Source: Alteromonas genovensis
GTDB taxonomy: Bacteria; Pseudomonadota; Gammaproteobacteria; Enterobacterales; Alteromonadaceae
Assembly: GCF_010500895.1 (NCBI RefSeq)
Contig: NZ_JAAAWO010000009.1
Location: 62,001-126,000, forward strand
Reading direction: 5' to 3'
DNA: 64,000 bases
The position numbers and the translations under genes are program-made. This document shows, in pieces, positions 56,540 through 64,000 of the stretch. Below the pieces are notes generated by a model. The model was not told where the DNA came from. It worked only from the letters and a program-made list of their open reading frames with translations, and ran no database searches. Each line of letters begins with the position of its first letter. Within the stretch, counting starts at the first letter, position 1.

Positions 56540-57346
56540 ATGCATAGTAATATCGATACTTTATTTGCCAACATGTGGGAAGACTACGTAAAGATAACGC
56601 CGTCTGCGCACAAGATTCATACACTACTTGCCGGTGAAGAAAACAATAGCAATATTGTTAACGACCACGTTGCGTTTAGAACCTTTGCGTTAGATAAGAC
56701 ACGACTTGATAAATTAGCAGCTCACTTCCTAGCACTGGGCTATGAAGCGAAAGGCGACTACGATTTTGAAGCGAAAAAGCTAACGGCAAAACACTTTGAG
56801 CACCCAGACGATACAAAGCCTAAAGTGTTTATTAGCGAACTTCGCGTTGATGAACTATCAGACGATGTTCAAGCAATTATCAAAAAGCTAGTGGCACAAA
56901 TGCCAAGTGATATTACTGATGCAGACAATTTCCTGTACTCGGGTAAGCACTGGGATGTGAGTAAAGCTGAATACGATACGCTTATCAATGAGTCTGAATA
57001 CGCCGCTTGGATGGCTGCGTGGGGCTTCAGAGCGAATCACTTTACGGTAAGTGTTAACCATTTAAGTCGCACTAATGAACTAAATGATGTAAACACCCTT
57101 CTGAAAGAAGCTGGGTTTGTTCTAAATACATCCGGCGGCGAAATAAAAGGTGGTCCTGAGGTCTTCCTAGCTCAGTCATCGACAATGGCCGACCGCAGCG
57201 ACGTTTCATTTAGCGAAGAAACTCTGTCTATTCCAAGCTGCTTTTACGAATTTGCTCAGCGCTACGACATGCCAAACGGCGAGCGTTATCAGGGTTTTGT
57301 TGCAGCCTCTGCAGACAAGATTTTCGAAAGCACGAACGCCAAGTAA
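56540..57346 (+). CDS. DUF1338-family (2-oxoadipate dioxygenase-like) protein
   Basis: 268 residues of the DUF1338 family, whose characterised members (e.g. HglS/YdcJ type) are metal-dependent 2-oxoadipate dioxygenase/decarboxylases giving 2-hydroxyglutarate. Seen: NDHVAFRTFALDKTRLDKLAAHFLALGY with the first metal His, RANHFTVSVNHLSRTNELNDVN with a second His, and GGPEVFLAQSSTMADRSDVSF. This is the short form of the family. It begins 21 bases after astD and ends in a terminator, so it appears to be the last gene of the ast unit. Its part in arginine use is unproven. Confidence 0.8.
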   Translation: MHSNIDTLFANMWEDYVKITPSAHKIHTLLAGEENNSNIVNDHVAFRTFALDKTRLDKLAAHFLALGYEAKGDYDFEAKKLTAKHFEHPDDTKPKVFISELRVDELSDDVQAIIKKLVAQMPSDITDADNFLYSGKHWDVSKAEYDTLINESEYAAWMAAWGFRANHFTVSVNHLSRTNELNDVNTLLKEAGFVLNTSGGEIKGGPEVFLAQSSTMADRSDVSFSEETLSIPSCFYEFAQRYDMPNGERYQGFVAASADKIFESTNAK

Positions 57347-57438
57347 CACGGCGAAGCACGGATGGTATTGCATTACCTCGTGCTCACGCCTTGGCTTGCT
57401 AAGCCATTGACGTAACAAAATGTGCGCATCAATACAAC

Positions 57439-57469
57439 AAGCCCAGCGTCGCGAGACGCTGGGCTTTTT
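57439..57469 (+). terminator. Terminator of the ast cluster
   Basis: GCCCAGCGTC (57441-57450) and GACGCTGGGC (57455-57464) around GCGA, then TTTTT. Confidence 0.92.
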
Positions 57470-57575
57470 GTATTGAGCGTAGGTAAGATTATTGACGTTA
57501 AAGAGTGTTGTCAGTCTACGATTGCTGACGTTCCAAGATTGCTGGCGAGCGGCGCCTACCCACAGGCGAAAATTA

Positions 57576-59732
57576 TTAGCGCTTAGTCTCAGATGTATGT
57601 CGTGCTAAAAACTGATCATACGGCATTGGCTTATCAAAATAGAAACCCTGCATAAGCTGAACGTCGGCCTGTTCCATAAAGGGTAAGTAAGTTTCTAGCT
57701 CTATACCTTCTGCGACAACCTCAATTTCTAAGCTTCGAAGCATGGTTATTATGCCGCTGAATAGCGCATATGCTTTACTATCTTGGTGTACTCCACTCAC
57801 TAAGCTTCTATCCACTTTGACCACCTGAAACTGGAACATACGCAAATAGCTTAGTGATGAGAAACCGCTGCCAAAATCATCAAGGGATAGTCTAAAGCCA
57901 AGCTCTCGCAATGCATTTAATGAACGCAGTGCGGTTTTTTCATCGCGTACAAACACCGATTCAGTGAGCTCTAATTCAATGTATTCAGGAGAGACGTCAT
58001 TCGTACGGCAGATGTCTAAGGCTTTTTCTGGAAATGTTTCATCGAGCATTTGATTCGCACTTATGTTCACCGATAAGGGAATGGCTTCTCCCTGCTGCGA
58101 TTCCATAATAGAGATATAGTCACAAGCTGCCTCTATTGCATATAAACCGATGGCGCTATCGAGATTGTGCTCCTCAGCAATAGGAATGAAGACGGTAGGC
58201 GATACCACACCGTGAAGACCAGAAATCCAGCGGCACAGCACTTCTCCCCCTTTTAAGTTACCGTGAAGATCGTATTTCCCTTGTATGTAAAAATCGAGCA
58301 AATGATTTTCTACCGCCTTGCGCAAGTCGTTCACCATACTTACCTGCTGCGTCATACTCTCGTATAAGCCAGGTTCGTAAACAAACACCTGCCCTTTGCC
58401 CAACTCTTTCGCCCTATACATTGCGGCATCAGCGCATTGAATGAGACTTTTTATTCCGTCACTGTGCTCTGGATAAGCGGCAATCCCGATACTTGAAGAC
58501 AATCGCAGCTCAGTACCCTTAGCATAAATCACGTCCTCTTCTATTTGTTCTATTAGTCTCTCGCATTTTTCTTTAACACTGCCAGCCGCATCTTCTTTGA
58601 GCACCACTAAAAATTCATCGCCCCCCCATCGTCCAACCTCGCCGATGGGTCCAAACATAGCGGTTAACAGTGCCGCAACTCGCTGAAGTTCTGCATCGCC
58701 CTTATCGTGACCTGCTGTATCATTGATGGCTTTAAAGCCGTCTAAATCAAGGAAGACAAGTAAGAACGGCTCACCGCTTGCTACATATGAATCGATAGAC
58801 TCCCGAAGCCAATTTCTGTTAGACAGACCCGTTAAGTCGTCATGCTGTGCTAACTGTCTTAATCGCGCTTCATTGCGCTTCCTGTCACTAACATCACGTA
58901 GCGTAGCGATTAAATAAGAGGAGGTTTGCCGATACGCCTCGAACACGGCAATAGAGATATCGACGACACGTGTTTTACCAGACAGCGAATCTATTTTTGA
59001 CTCAAAACGCAGCTGCTTGTCTAGCATAAGCTGCTCTTCATCCACACGAGTAGCCGCCAACAGCTCGTTAAAGTTTTCGCCAATGCACTTTTCTTTTACT
59101 GGGGCCTCTAACAAACGAATAAAGGCGTCGTTGCATTCGGTGATGACAAGGTCGGGCGTTAGCACCAGCATGGGCTCTCGTGAACTTGCAAACGCAGATG
59201 CCATTAAATCAAAGGATTGCTCGGCTTTGCGCTGTTGAGTGATATCTTTTGTAGTGCCAACAATGTTGAGGGCTTCGGTGGCGCTTCCTCTTTCAAGCAC
59301 GCGGCCTCGTAGCCGTATCCACTGATAATCAGCTTTAAAGCGTAAGCGAAACGACACTTCAATGCGATCTCGGTTACCGTGTATCGCCATAGACCAATGA
59401 AACTGAAGGTTTTCGATATCATCTTCGTGCACACGTGCCATTAGCTCTATGACAGTGCCGGACCACGTAGAGCGGTTACCGCTGTAGAGCGAGAAAGAGC
59501 GGATAACCATAATGTCAGTATCAGCGCGCCAGTTCCAAAAAGACTCCTGAGACGCCCATAACGCTAGTTCTAAGTCAGCTTGAGACTGCTGACTATCACG
59601 GAGCGCATCGTAAAGCTGCTGCGATTTTTTTGTAAGTAAACCTTCAGCTTCTTCGCGCGCATTTCTTTCACGCTTTAGACGGCGTTCAAGTATCAGTATA
59701 CGCTTATCACTATCCGTATAATTTTCGGACAT
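57576..59732 (-). CDS. PAS-PAS-GGDEF-EAL cyclic-di-GMP enzyme, partner of H-NOX
   Basis: About 718 residues: N-terminal coiled coil (about 10-60), PAS 1 with PAC (about 62-172), PAS 2 (about 175-288), GGDEF (about 292-455) with FLDLDGFKAINDTAGHDKGD and an intact GGDEF at 372-376, and EAL (about 470-710) with EVLCRW in place of EALLRW, SVNISANQ, ELTES, DDFGSGFSSLSYL, VVKVDRSLV and AEGIE. Both catalytic sites look competent; I see no RxxD inhibition site before GGDEF. It starts seven bases after the H-NOX stop, so the H-NOX protein probably controls it in response to NO. Confidence 0.9.
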   Translation of the reverse strand: MSENYTDSDKRILILERRLKRERNAREEAEGLLTKKSQQLYDALRDSQQSQADLELALWASQESFWNWRADTDIMVIRSFSLYSGNRSTWSGTVIELMARVHEDDIENLQFHWSMAIHGNRDRIEVSFRLRFKADYQWIRLRGRVLERGSATEALNIVGTTKDITQQRKAEQSFDLMASAFASSREPMLVLTPDLVITECNDAFIRLLEAPVKEKCIGENFNELLAATRVDEEQLMLDKQLRFESKIDSLSGKTRVVDISIAVFEAYRQTSSYLIATLRDVSDRKRNEARLRQLAQHDDLTGLSNRNWLRESIDSYVASGEPFLLVFLDLDGFKAINDTAGHDKGDAELQRVAALLTAMFGPIGEVGRWGGDEFLVVLKEDAAGSVKEKCERLIEQIEEDVIYAKGTELRLSSSIGIAAYPEHSDGIKSLIQCADAAMYRAKELGKGQVFVYEPGLYESMTQQVSMVNDLRKAVENHLLDFYIQGKYDLHGNLKGGEVLCRWISGLHGVVSPTVFIPIAEEHNLDSAIGLYAIEAACDYISIMESQQGEAIPLSVNISANQMLDETFPEKALDICRTNDVSPEYIELELTESVFVRDEKTALRSLNALRELGFRLSLDDFGSGFSSLSYLRMFQFQVVKVDRSLVSGVHQDSKAYALFSGIITMLRSLEIEVVAEGIELETYLPFMEQADVQLMQGFYFDKPMPYDQFLARHTSETKR

Positions 59733-59739
59733 ATACAAC

Positions 59740-60279
59740 CTATGAAACTACGGCAATGCTGAATTCATAAGTATGAGGGGTACTAAGCTGACGCGTTTCG
59801 CGCTCCAACTTACAATTAAAATAGTCGGCTGCACCATCCATAAGGCCCTCTGCTAGAGCGAACAAACTGCGTTCAGAGTAGTACTGCAATCGCATTGTCG
59901 TGTCCGTTCGCGACAATACCTTAAAACGTGGTAAATCGGCGTCAGGGTAGAGCTTCTTAGCCTGTACATGAATGTCATCGTCAAGATGCCCCAACATATC
60001 CAGCATACTGTCAGTATTTGCTAGCACATCACCATGAACAGCGCCTAACTTCCCAAAAAGATAGTAACCAAAGTCGTGCAGCAACTCGTTGGCAGACTTG
60101 CCGGTTTTTTCAATCAGCACCGCCAATAGCCGTTCCATTTCTTCATAAGGATAGTAGCCTACAGCCGTGTAAGCCCCCTCGTTTTCTAATTCAGCTTCCA
60201 TAATCACGTCATCGGCAAACTCAGGTGACACGTTTTCTTCTAACATATCGATCAACGACGTAAAAACTATACCCAGCAT
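59740..60279 (-). CDS. H-NOX heme NO-sensing protein
   Basis: A 179-residue stand-alone H-NOX (HNOB) domain: a cytoplasmic heme protein that binds NO and controls a partner signalling enzyme. The heme-ligand His is His104 in DDIHVQAKKLYPDADLP, the conserved Pro is Pro117, and the YxSxR heme-propionate motif is Tyr133-Ser135-Arg137 in QYYSERS. It is immediately upstream of, and almost overlapping, a GGDEF/EAL gene, the arrangement known for H-NOX/diguanylate cyclase pairs in Shewanella woodyi and Legionella. Expected output: c-di-GMP-dependent attachment or biofilm control by NO. Confidence 0.93.
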   Translation of the reverse strand: MLGIVFTSLIDMLEENVSPEFADDVIMEAELENEGAYTAVGYYPYEEMERLLAVLIEKTGKSANELLHDFGYYLFGKLGAVHGDVLANTDSMLDMLGHLDDDIHVQAKKLYPDADLPRFKVLSRTDTTMRLQYYSERSLFALAEGLMDGAADYFNCKLERETRQLSTPHTYEFSIAVVS

Positions 60280-60340
60280 ATCCGGTTTCCTTCACTGTTG
60301 TGACGAAAGTGTAGTTCACACCACACGATAACAACAAAAT

Positions 60341-62626
60341 TTATAATAGATTTTCGATTTGGCTGTCATTTTTTTCAAATACAACCTCTACGTTATCCAC
60401 TCGCTGCAACCCCCTTGGCAGCTTATTCCCTCTGCGTCCTCGTTCACCTTGATAGTGGGTCAAATCTTCAGCCGATAGGGTCATGTTGCGTTTACCGGCA
60501 GCCACTTTAATTGACGCGCCTGCAGGCACAACGGTAAGTACTTTGACGTACTCTTCTCTTGCCTGAGACTTAGCTGATGGGATATTAATGAGCTTATTGC
60601 CTTTGCCTTTGCCTAAACTCGGCAAGTCTCGTAGCGGGAACATCAACATACGGCCTTCATTAGAGATACTTAAGCAAAGGTCAGAATCTGGGTTACTCAC
60701 CGGCATGGGTGTCATGACCTTCGCTGCCTTTGGCAACGACAGGTAAGCTTTACCCGCTTTGTTCTTACTCACCATGTCCTTGAACGTTCCCAAGAAGCCG
60801 TAGCCGGCGTCAGAACCCACTAAAAACTTACTTTCATCTGAAGCCATAATAACGTGTTCAAATGACTCGCCACCTACAATGCTAAATCGTCCGGTTAATG
60901 GCTCGCCCTGGCTCCTTGCAGAGGGCAGACCGTGGGCATCACAAGAGAAGGTACGTCCAGATGAGTCCATGAAGACCGCAGGTTGATTGCTCTTACCCTC
61001 TGCACTACCAAGGTATCCGTCTCCCGCTTTATAACTTAACCCCTCGGCATCGATGTCGTGACCTTTAGCGCAGCGGGCCCAACCTTTTTCGGACAATACT
61101 ACGGTGACTGATTCGGCAGGTATTAACTCTTTTTCAGACAATGCTTTTGCTTCGCCACGCTCAACGATAGGCGAGCGTCTATCATCGCCGTACTTTTCTG
61201 CATCGGCTAAAATTTCTTTTTTAATCAGCGTTTTCAAGCGTCGCTCAGAGCCTAATAAGGCTTGTAACTTATCTCTCTCTGCCGCCAGCTCTTCTTGCTC
61301 GCCTTTAATTTTGAATTCTTCAAGCTTGGCAAGATGGCGAAGTTTGAGCTCTAAAATAGCTTCAGCTTGCGTGTCACTTAAACCAAAGCGCGATATCAAC
61401 TCTGGCTTTGGCTTATCATAGGTGCGAATAATATCGATAACTTCATCAATATTTAAAAAGGCAATAAGTAGGCCTTCTAGAATGTGCAGCCTGGCTAGTA
61501 CTTTGTCTAATCGATACTGTATCCGACGAGTTACCGTGTCTTTTCGATACTGTAACCATTCAGCCAAAATAGTACGTAAATCTTTTACTTGAGGGCGACC
61601 ATCTAACCCAATCATATTGAGGTTTACGCGATAGTTCTTTTCTAAGTCGGTGGTGGCGAATAGATGCTGCATAAGCTGCAGTACATCAATGCGATTAGAA
61701 CGAGGTGTGACCACAAGGCGTGTGGGGTTTTCATGGTCAGACTCATCACGCAAGTCGCTCACCATAGGCAGCTTTTTCGCCTGCATTTGCGACGCAATTT
61801 GTTCTAAAATCTTGGCGCCAGACGCCTGGTGAGGCAATGCCGTAATGACGATATCACCATTCTCTTCGTGGTACACCGCACGCATTTTTATTGAGCCGCG
61901 CCCTGTTTCATACAGCTTGCGAATATCTGCTTTCGGCGTGATGACTTCTGCGTCGGTGGGATAGTCTGGCCCTTGAACATGCTCGAGCACGTCGTTTAAA
62001 TCTGCTTTGCTGTTATCGAGCAGCATGGCGCAGGCCGTGGCTAGCTCTCTCACATTATGAGGGGGGATATCTGTCGCCATTCCTACTGCAATACCCGTTA
62101 CACCGTTAAGGAGTATGTGGGGCAGTCTCGCAGGTAGTGTACTAGGCTCGTTTAAGGTACCGTCAAAATTGGGTACCCAATCAACGGTGCCCTGGCCTAT
62201 CTCATTTAATAGTACTTCGGCAAAACGAGATAGCTTAGCTTCGGTATAACGCATGGCCGCGAAAGATTTAGGATCATCAGGTGCTCCCCAGTTCCCTTGC
62301 CCATCCACCAGCGGATAACGGTAAGAGAACGGCTGCGCCATCAGTACCATGGCTTCATAACAAGCCGAATCACCGTGAGGATGGAATTTACCAAGTACGT
62401 CACCTACGGTTCTCGCAGACTTTTTATACTTCGCGTTGGCACTGAGTCCAAGATCGGACATTGCATAAATAATGCGGCGCTGTACTGGCTTTAAACCATC
62501 AGAAATATGGGGAAGCGCCCTATCCATGATTACGTACATGGAATAGTTAAGATAAGCATCTTCCGTGAAACGTCTCATCGGGAGCTGTTCCACACCGTCG
62601 TTACTAATAATGATCTCGTCACTCAT
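60341..62626 (-). CDS. parC: DNA topoisomerase IV subunit A
   Basis: Decatenates daughter chromosomes with ParE. 761 residues: a winged-helix breakage domain with [21 protein letters not shown] and the active-site Tyr127 in AAMRYTE, a coiled-coil gate (about 360-490), and a C-terminal beta-pinwheel. Quinolone-determining positions are wild type (Ser87, Glu91, equivalents of E. coli Ser80/Glu84). parE is not adjacent. Confidence 0.97.
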   Translation of the reverse strand: MSDEIIISNDGVEQLPMRRFTEDAYLNYSMYVIMDRALPHISDGLKPVQRRIIYAMSDLGLSANAKYKKSARTVGDVLGKFHPHGDSACYEAMVLMAQPFSYRYPLVDGQGNWGAPDDPKSFAAMRYTEAKLSRFAEVLLNEIGQGTVDWVPNFDGTLNEPSTLPARLPHILLNGVTGIAVGMATDIPPHNVRELATACAMLLDNSKADLNDVLEHVQGPDYPTDAEVITPKADIRKLYETGRGSIKMRAVYHEENGDIVITALPHQASGAKILEQIASQMQAKKLPMVSDLRDESDHENPTRLVVTPRSNRIDVLQLMQHLFATTDLEKNYRVNLNMIGLDGRPQVKDLRTILAEWLQYRKDTVTRRIQYRLDKVLARLHILEGLLIAFLNIDEVIDIIRTYDKPKPELISRFGLSDTQAEAILELKLRHLAKLEEFKIKGEQEELAAERDKLQALLGSERRLKTLIKKEILADAEKYGDDRRSPIVERGEAKALSEKELIPAESVTVVLSEKGWARCAKGHDIDAEGLSYKAGDGYLGSAEGKSNQPAVFMDSSGRTFSCDAHGLPSARSQGEPLTGRFSIVGGESFEHVIMASDESKFLVGSDAGYGFLGTFKDMVSKNKAGKAYLSLPKAAKVMTPMPVSNPDSDLCLSISNEGRMLMFPLRDLPSLGKGKGNKLINIPSAKSQAREEYVKVLTVVPAGASIKVAAGKRNMTLSAEDLTHYQGERGRRGNKLPRGLQRVDNVEVVFEKNDSQIENLL

Positions 62627-62867
62627 GATAATTTTTTCGTTTTGTTATTAATACCAATGCGCTTGTTTTTGCGAGGTCGCAGTAAAAGTGAGATAGCACG
62701 CCTTTTTGGGTTAGTACAAGAGCGTATAACTTCATTGTGGGGTAAACCGCTTGTCGGTGCAAATAATACGAATAAAAAAGACGGAGGCTTATCATTACTG
62801 GCGATTCTTTGTTATACAAAGAAAACAGTGGTTTAATATTATTAACTTAAAAGAAGAATAGTTGGTC

Positions 62868-64000
62868 ATGCCTTTTTTTCGCACTTTGCTTTTGACTTTT
62901 TGTATTGTGGCTGCCGCACTTTGCTGTTCATTCAGTTCTGGTGCCCATGCGCAGCATATTGAACAGTTATATGATGAGAATAGTACGCTCGATCTCTCTG
63001 AGTCTTTATACTATTTGTACGAAACAAACTATCAGCTAAGTATCAGCGATATTGCTCGGCGTAAGAACGACTTTTTAGCCCATTCAGGCAAAAACCCCAA
63101 CTTTGGATTTCAAGACAACGCGGTTTGGCTACTCAAATCGGTAACTAATGTATCGAACGAATCTGACTGGGTATTCTCCATTAATTTCAGCCAGCTGGAC
63201 AAAGTTGATTTTTATCTTATTCAAAACGGTAATATTATTGCGCAAAGCCATCAAGGCAAATTACAGAAAGAACAGCGCTTTCGCATACCTACACTGCAAA
63301 CTCAGATAGAGTCTGCGAGCCCTGTCGACCTTTACATTCGTGTTGAAAGTCAGTCTTCCAGTATTATTGTTCCACTGCGCGCGCAGTCTGCAGAAAAGCA
63401 CGGCCGCTATTTTCAGATTGATAGTCTATTATGGGGCGTATTTTACGGCGGCTTATTAATTCTCGCTATTTATAACTTGGTACTCTATTTCGGAGTAAAA
63501 GAAAAAAGTGTTATTGCCTACGTTGGCTATATCTGCACCGTTATTCTCTGGCAGGTAGTCTGGGGAGGGCACACACACTTTATTTTTGCTTACGGTATTC
63601 CCGCGTGGTTGGTAGGGCATACAGAGCTTATTTTTGTCTTCATTGGCATTACCTCTGGCCTATTTACCGTTACGTTTTTAGAAAGCGAAAGGCACGCCCC
63701 AACATTACACCCCATATTGCAGCTAATGCTTGCTACTCAAACCATCATCGGCGTTGTTTGCTTTGCTGACCTATTGCCATCAATGTGGAAGAACAACTTA
63801 GTTTATGGCGTGGGACTGGTCTCAATATTAAGCTATGTGTCTGCGGGTTTTGAGGCTTACTTTAATAAATTTAAACCTGCGAGGTACTTTATTTTCGCTT
63901 GGGGGTTATTAGCGACTGGGGCCGTTGTCGGCATGCTGAGTTTACTGGGTATAGCGCCTGTGAACGATTTCACAACCTACTGCTTTCAAATTGGTGTTTT
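62868..64000 (+). CDS. 7TMR-DISM membrane sensor protein, 5' part
   Basis: It runs off the window end. The ATG at 62868 is followed by a signal peptide (SSGAHAQHIEQ), an extracellular 7TMR-DISMED2 beta-jelly-roll domain (about 30-185; DNAVWLLKSVTNVS, FSINFSQLDKVDFYLI, DLYIRVESQSSSIIVPL), then at least six transmembrane helices of the 7TMR-DISM module (GVFYGGLLILAIYNLVLYFGVKEKS...). Such receptors usually end in a GGDEF, histidine kinase or phosphatase domain, which lies beyond the window. Divergent from parC. Confidence 0.85.
   Translation, partial: MPFFRTLLLTFCIVAAALCCSFSSGAHAQHIEQLYDENSTLDLSESLYYLYETNYQLSISDIARRKNDFLAHSGKNPNFGFQDNAVWLLKSVTNVSNESDWVFSINFSQLDKVDFYLIQNGNIIAQSHQGKLQKEQRFRIPTLQTQIESASPVDLYIRVESQSSSIIVPLRAQSAEKHGRYFQIDSLLWGVFYGGLLILAIYNLVLYFGVKEKSVIAYVGYICTVILWQVVWGGHTHFIFAYGIPAWLVGHTELIFVFIGITSGLFTVTFLESERHAPTLHPILQLMLATQTIIGVVCFADLLPSMWKNNLVYGVGLVSILSYVSAGFEAYFNKFKPARYFIFAWGLLATGAVVGMLSLLGIAPVNDFTTYCFQIGV

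Noticed and set aside
57510..57560. Two GATTGCTG copies downstream of the ast terminator as another minisatellite
   Set aside because: Only two short matching cores with diverged remainder; not distinguishable from chance.
58225..58250. EVL instead of EAL as an inactivated phosphodiesterase
   Set aside because: The catalytic Glu and the other metal-site motifs are retained; EVL is a common active variant.

Overview
The window is a roughly 45% GC chromosomal segment of a marine gammaproteobacterium, most probably Alteromonas or a close Alteromonadaceae relative. I infer this from protein character and gene order: orn next to a tRNA-Gly(GCC) array, rsgA-psd, envC-yibQ, yibN-grxC-secB-gpsA-trmL, cpxRA/cpxP, mrcA/pilMNOPQ-aroKB-damX-dam, rpe-trpS-pabA, and an ast gene cluster. 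Nearly all of it is core genome. I see no prophage, integron, CRISPR array or complete insertion sequence.

Layout. 1-6 kb (minus strand): 5' part of ilvI, maoP, a DUF4442 hotdog protein and a large TonB-dependent receptor. 6.0-6.8 kb: a decayed tRNA-Gly(GCC) array with two intact genes, one chimeric copy and three tRNA 3'-end repeats. 6.9-11.6 kb: orn, rsgA, psd, a DMT exporter, a glycerophosphodiesterase, and a MerC-type membrane protein behind a Zur-like operator. 11.7-18.2 kb: cell-division, secretion and lipid genes (yibQ, envC, yibN, grxC, secB, gpsA, trmL, pldB). 18.4-21.6 kb: cpxA-cpxR and a divergent, internally duplicated CpxP-like protein, with a Cpx box between them. 21.7-29.4 kb: mgsA, then a complete argCBFGH-argA operon. 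29.5-32.1 kb: an alpha/beta hydrolase, a membrane protein of unknown function and yghU. 32.6-46.4 kb: maeA, mrcA, pilMNOPQ, aroK, aroB, damX, dam. 46.5-52.4 kb: two small envelope-associated genes, a TorF-type outer-membrane protein, rpe, trpS, pabA and an HDOD protein. 52.8-57.3 kb: argD/astC, astA, astD and a DUF1338 gene. 57.6-64 kb: an H-NOX NO sensor with its GGDEF/EAL partner, parC, and the start of a 7TMR-DISM protein.

The most interesting signal is in front of argC. A pair of ArgR-type boxes overlaps a promoter. It is followed by a 40-codon ORF with a good ribosome binding site that ends in Arg-Arg-Arg-Ser-Arg, and two bases after its stop codon a perfect 18-bp hairpin with a T-tract begins. 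This is the architecture of a leader-peptide attenuator with arginine as the controlling amino acid, stacked on ArgR repression. The same operon carries argA, the committed step, as its last gene, and a second candidate ARG box precedes argD/astC.

A second recurring theme is short tandem duplication. At least eight intergenic minisatellites with 11-16 bp units, a 31-bp duplication, and in-frame repeats in gpsA, the cpxP-like gene and damX are scattered through otherwise ordinary sequence. Other points for follow-up are a palindromic MITE/REP-like element with a partial second copy, a possible structured RNA with its own terminator upstream of yghU, and the tRNA-Gly remnants, which recall the rtT repeats of E. 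coli tyrT.
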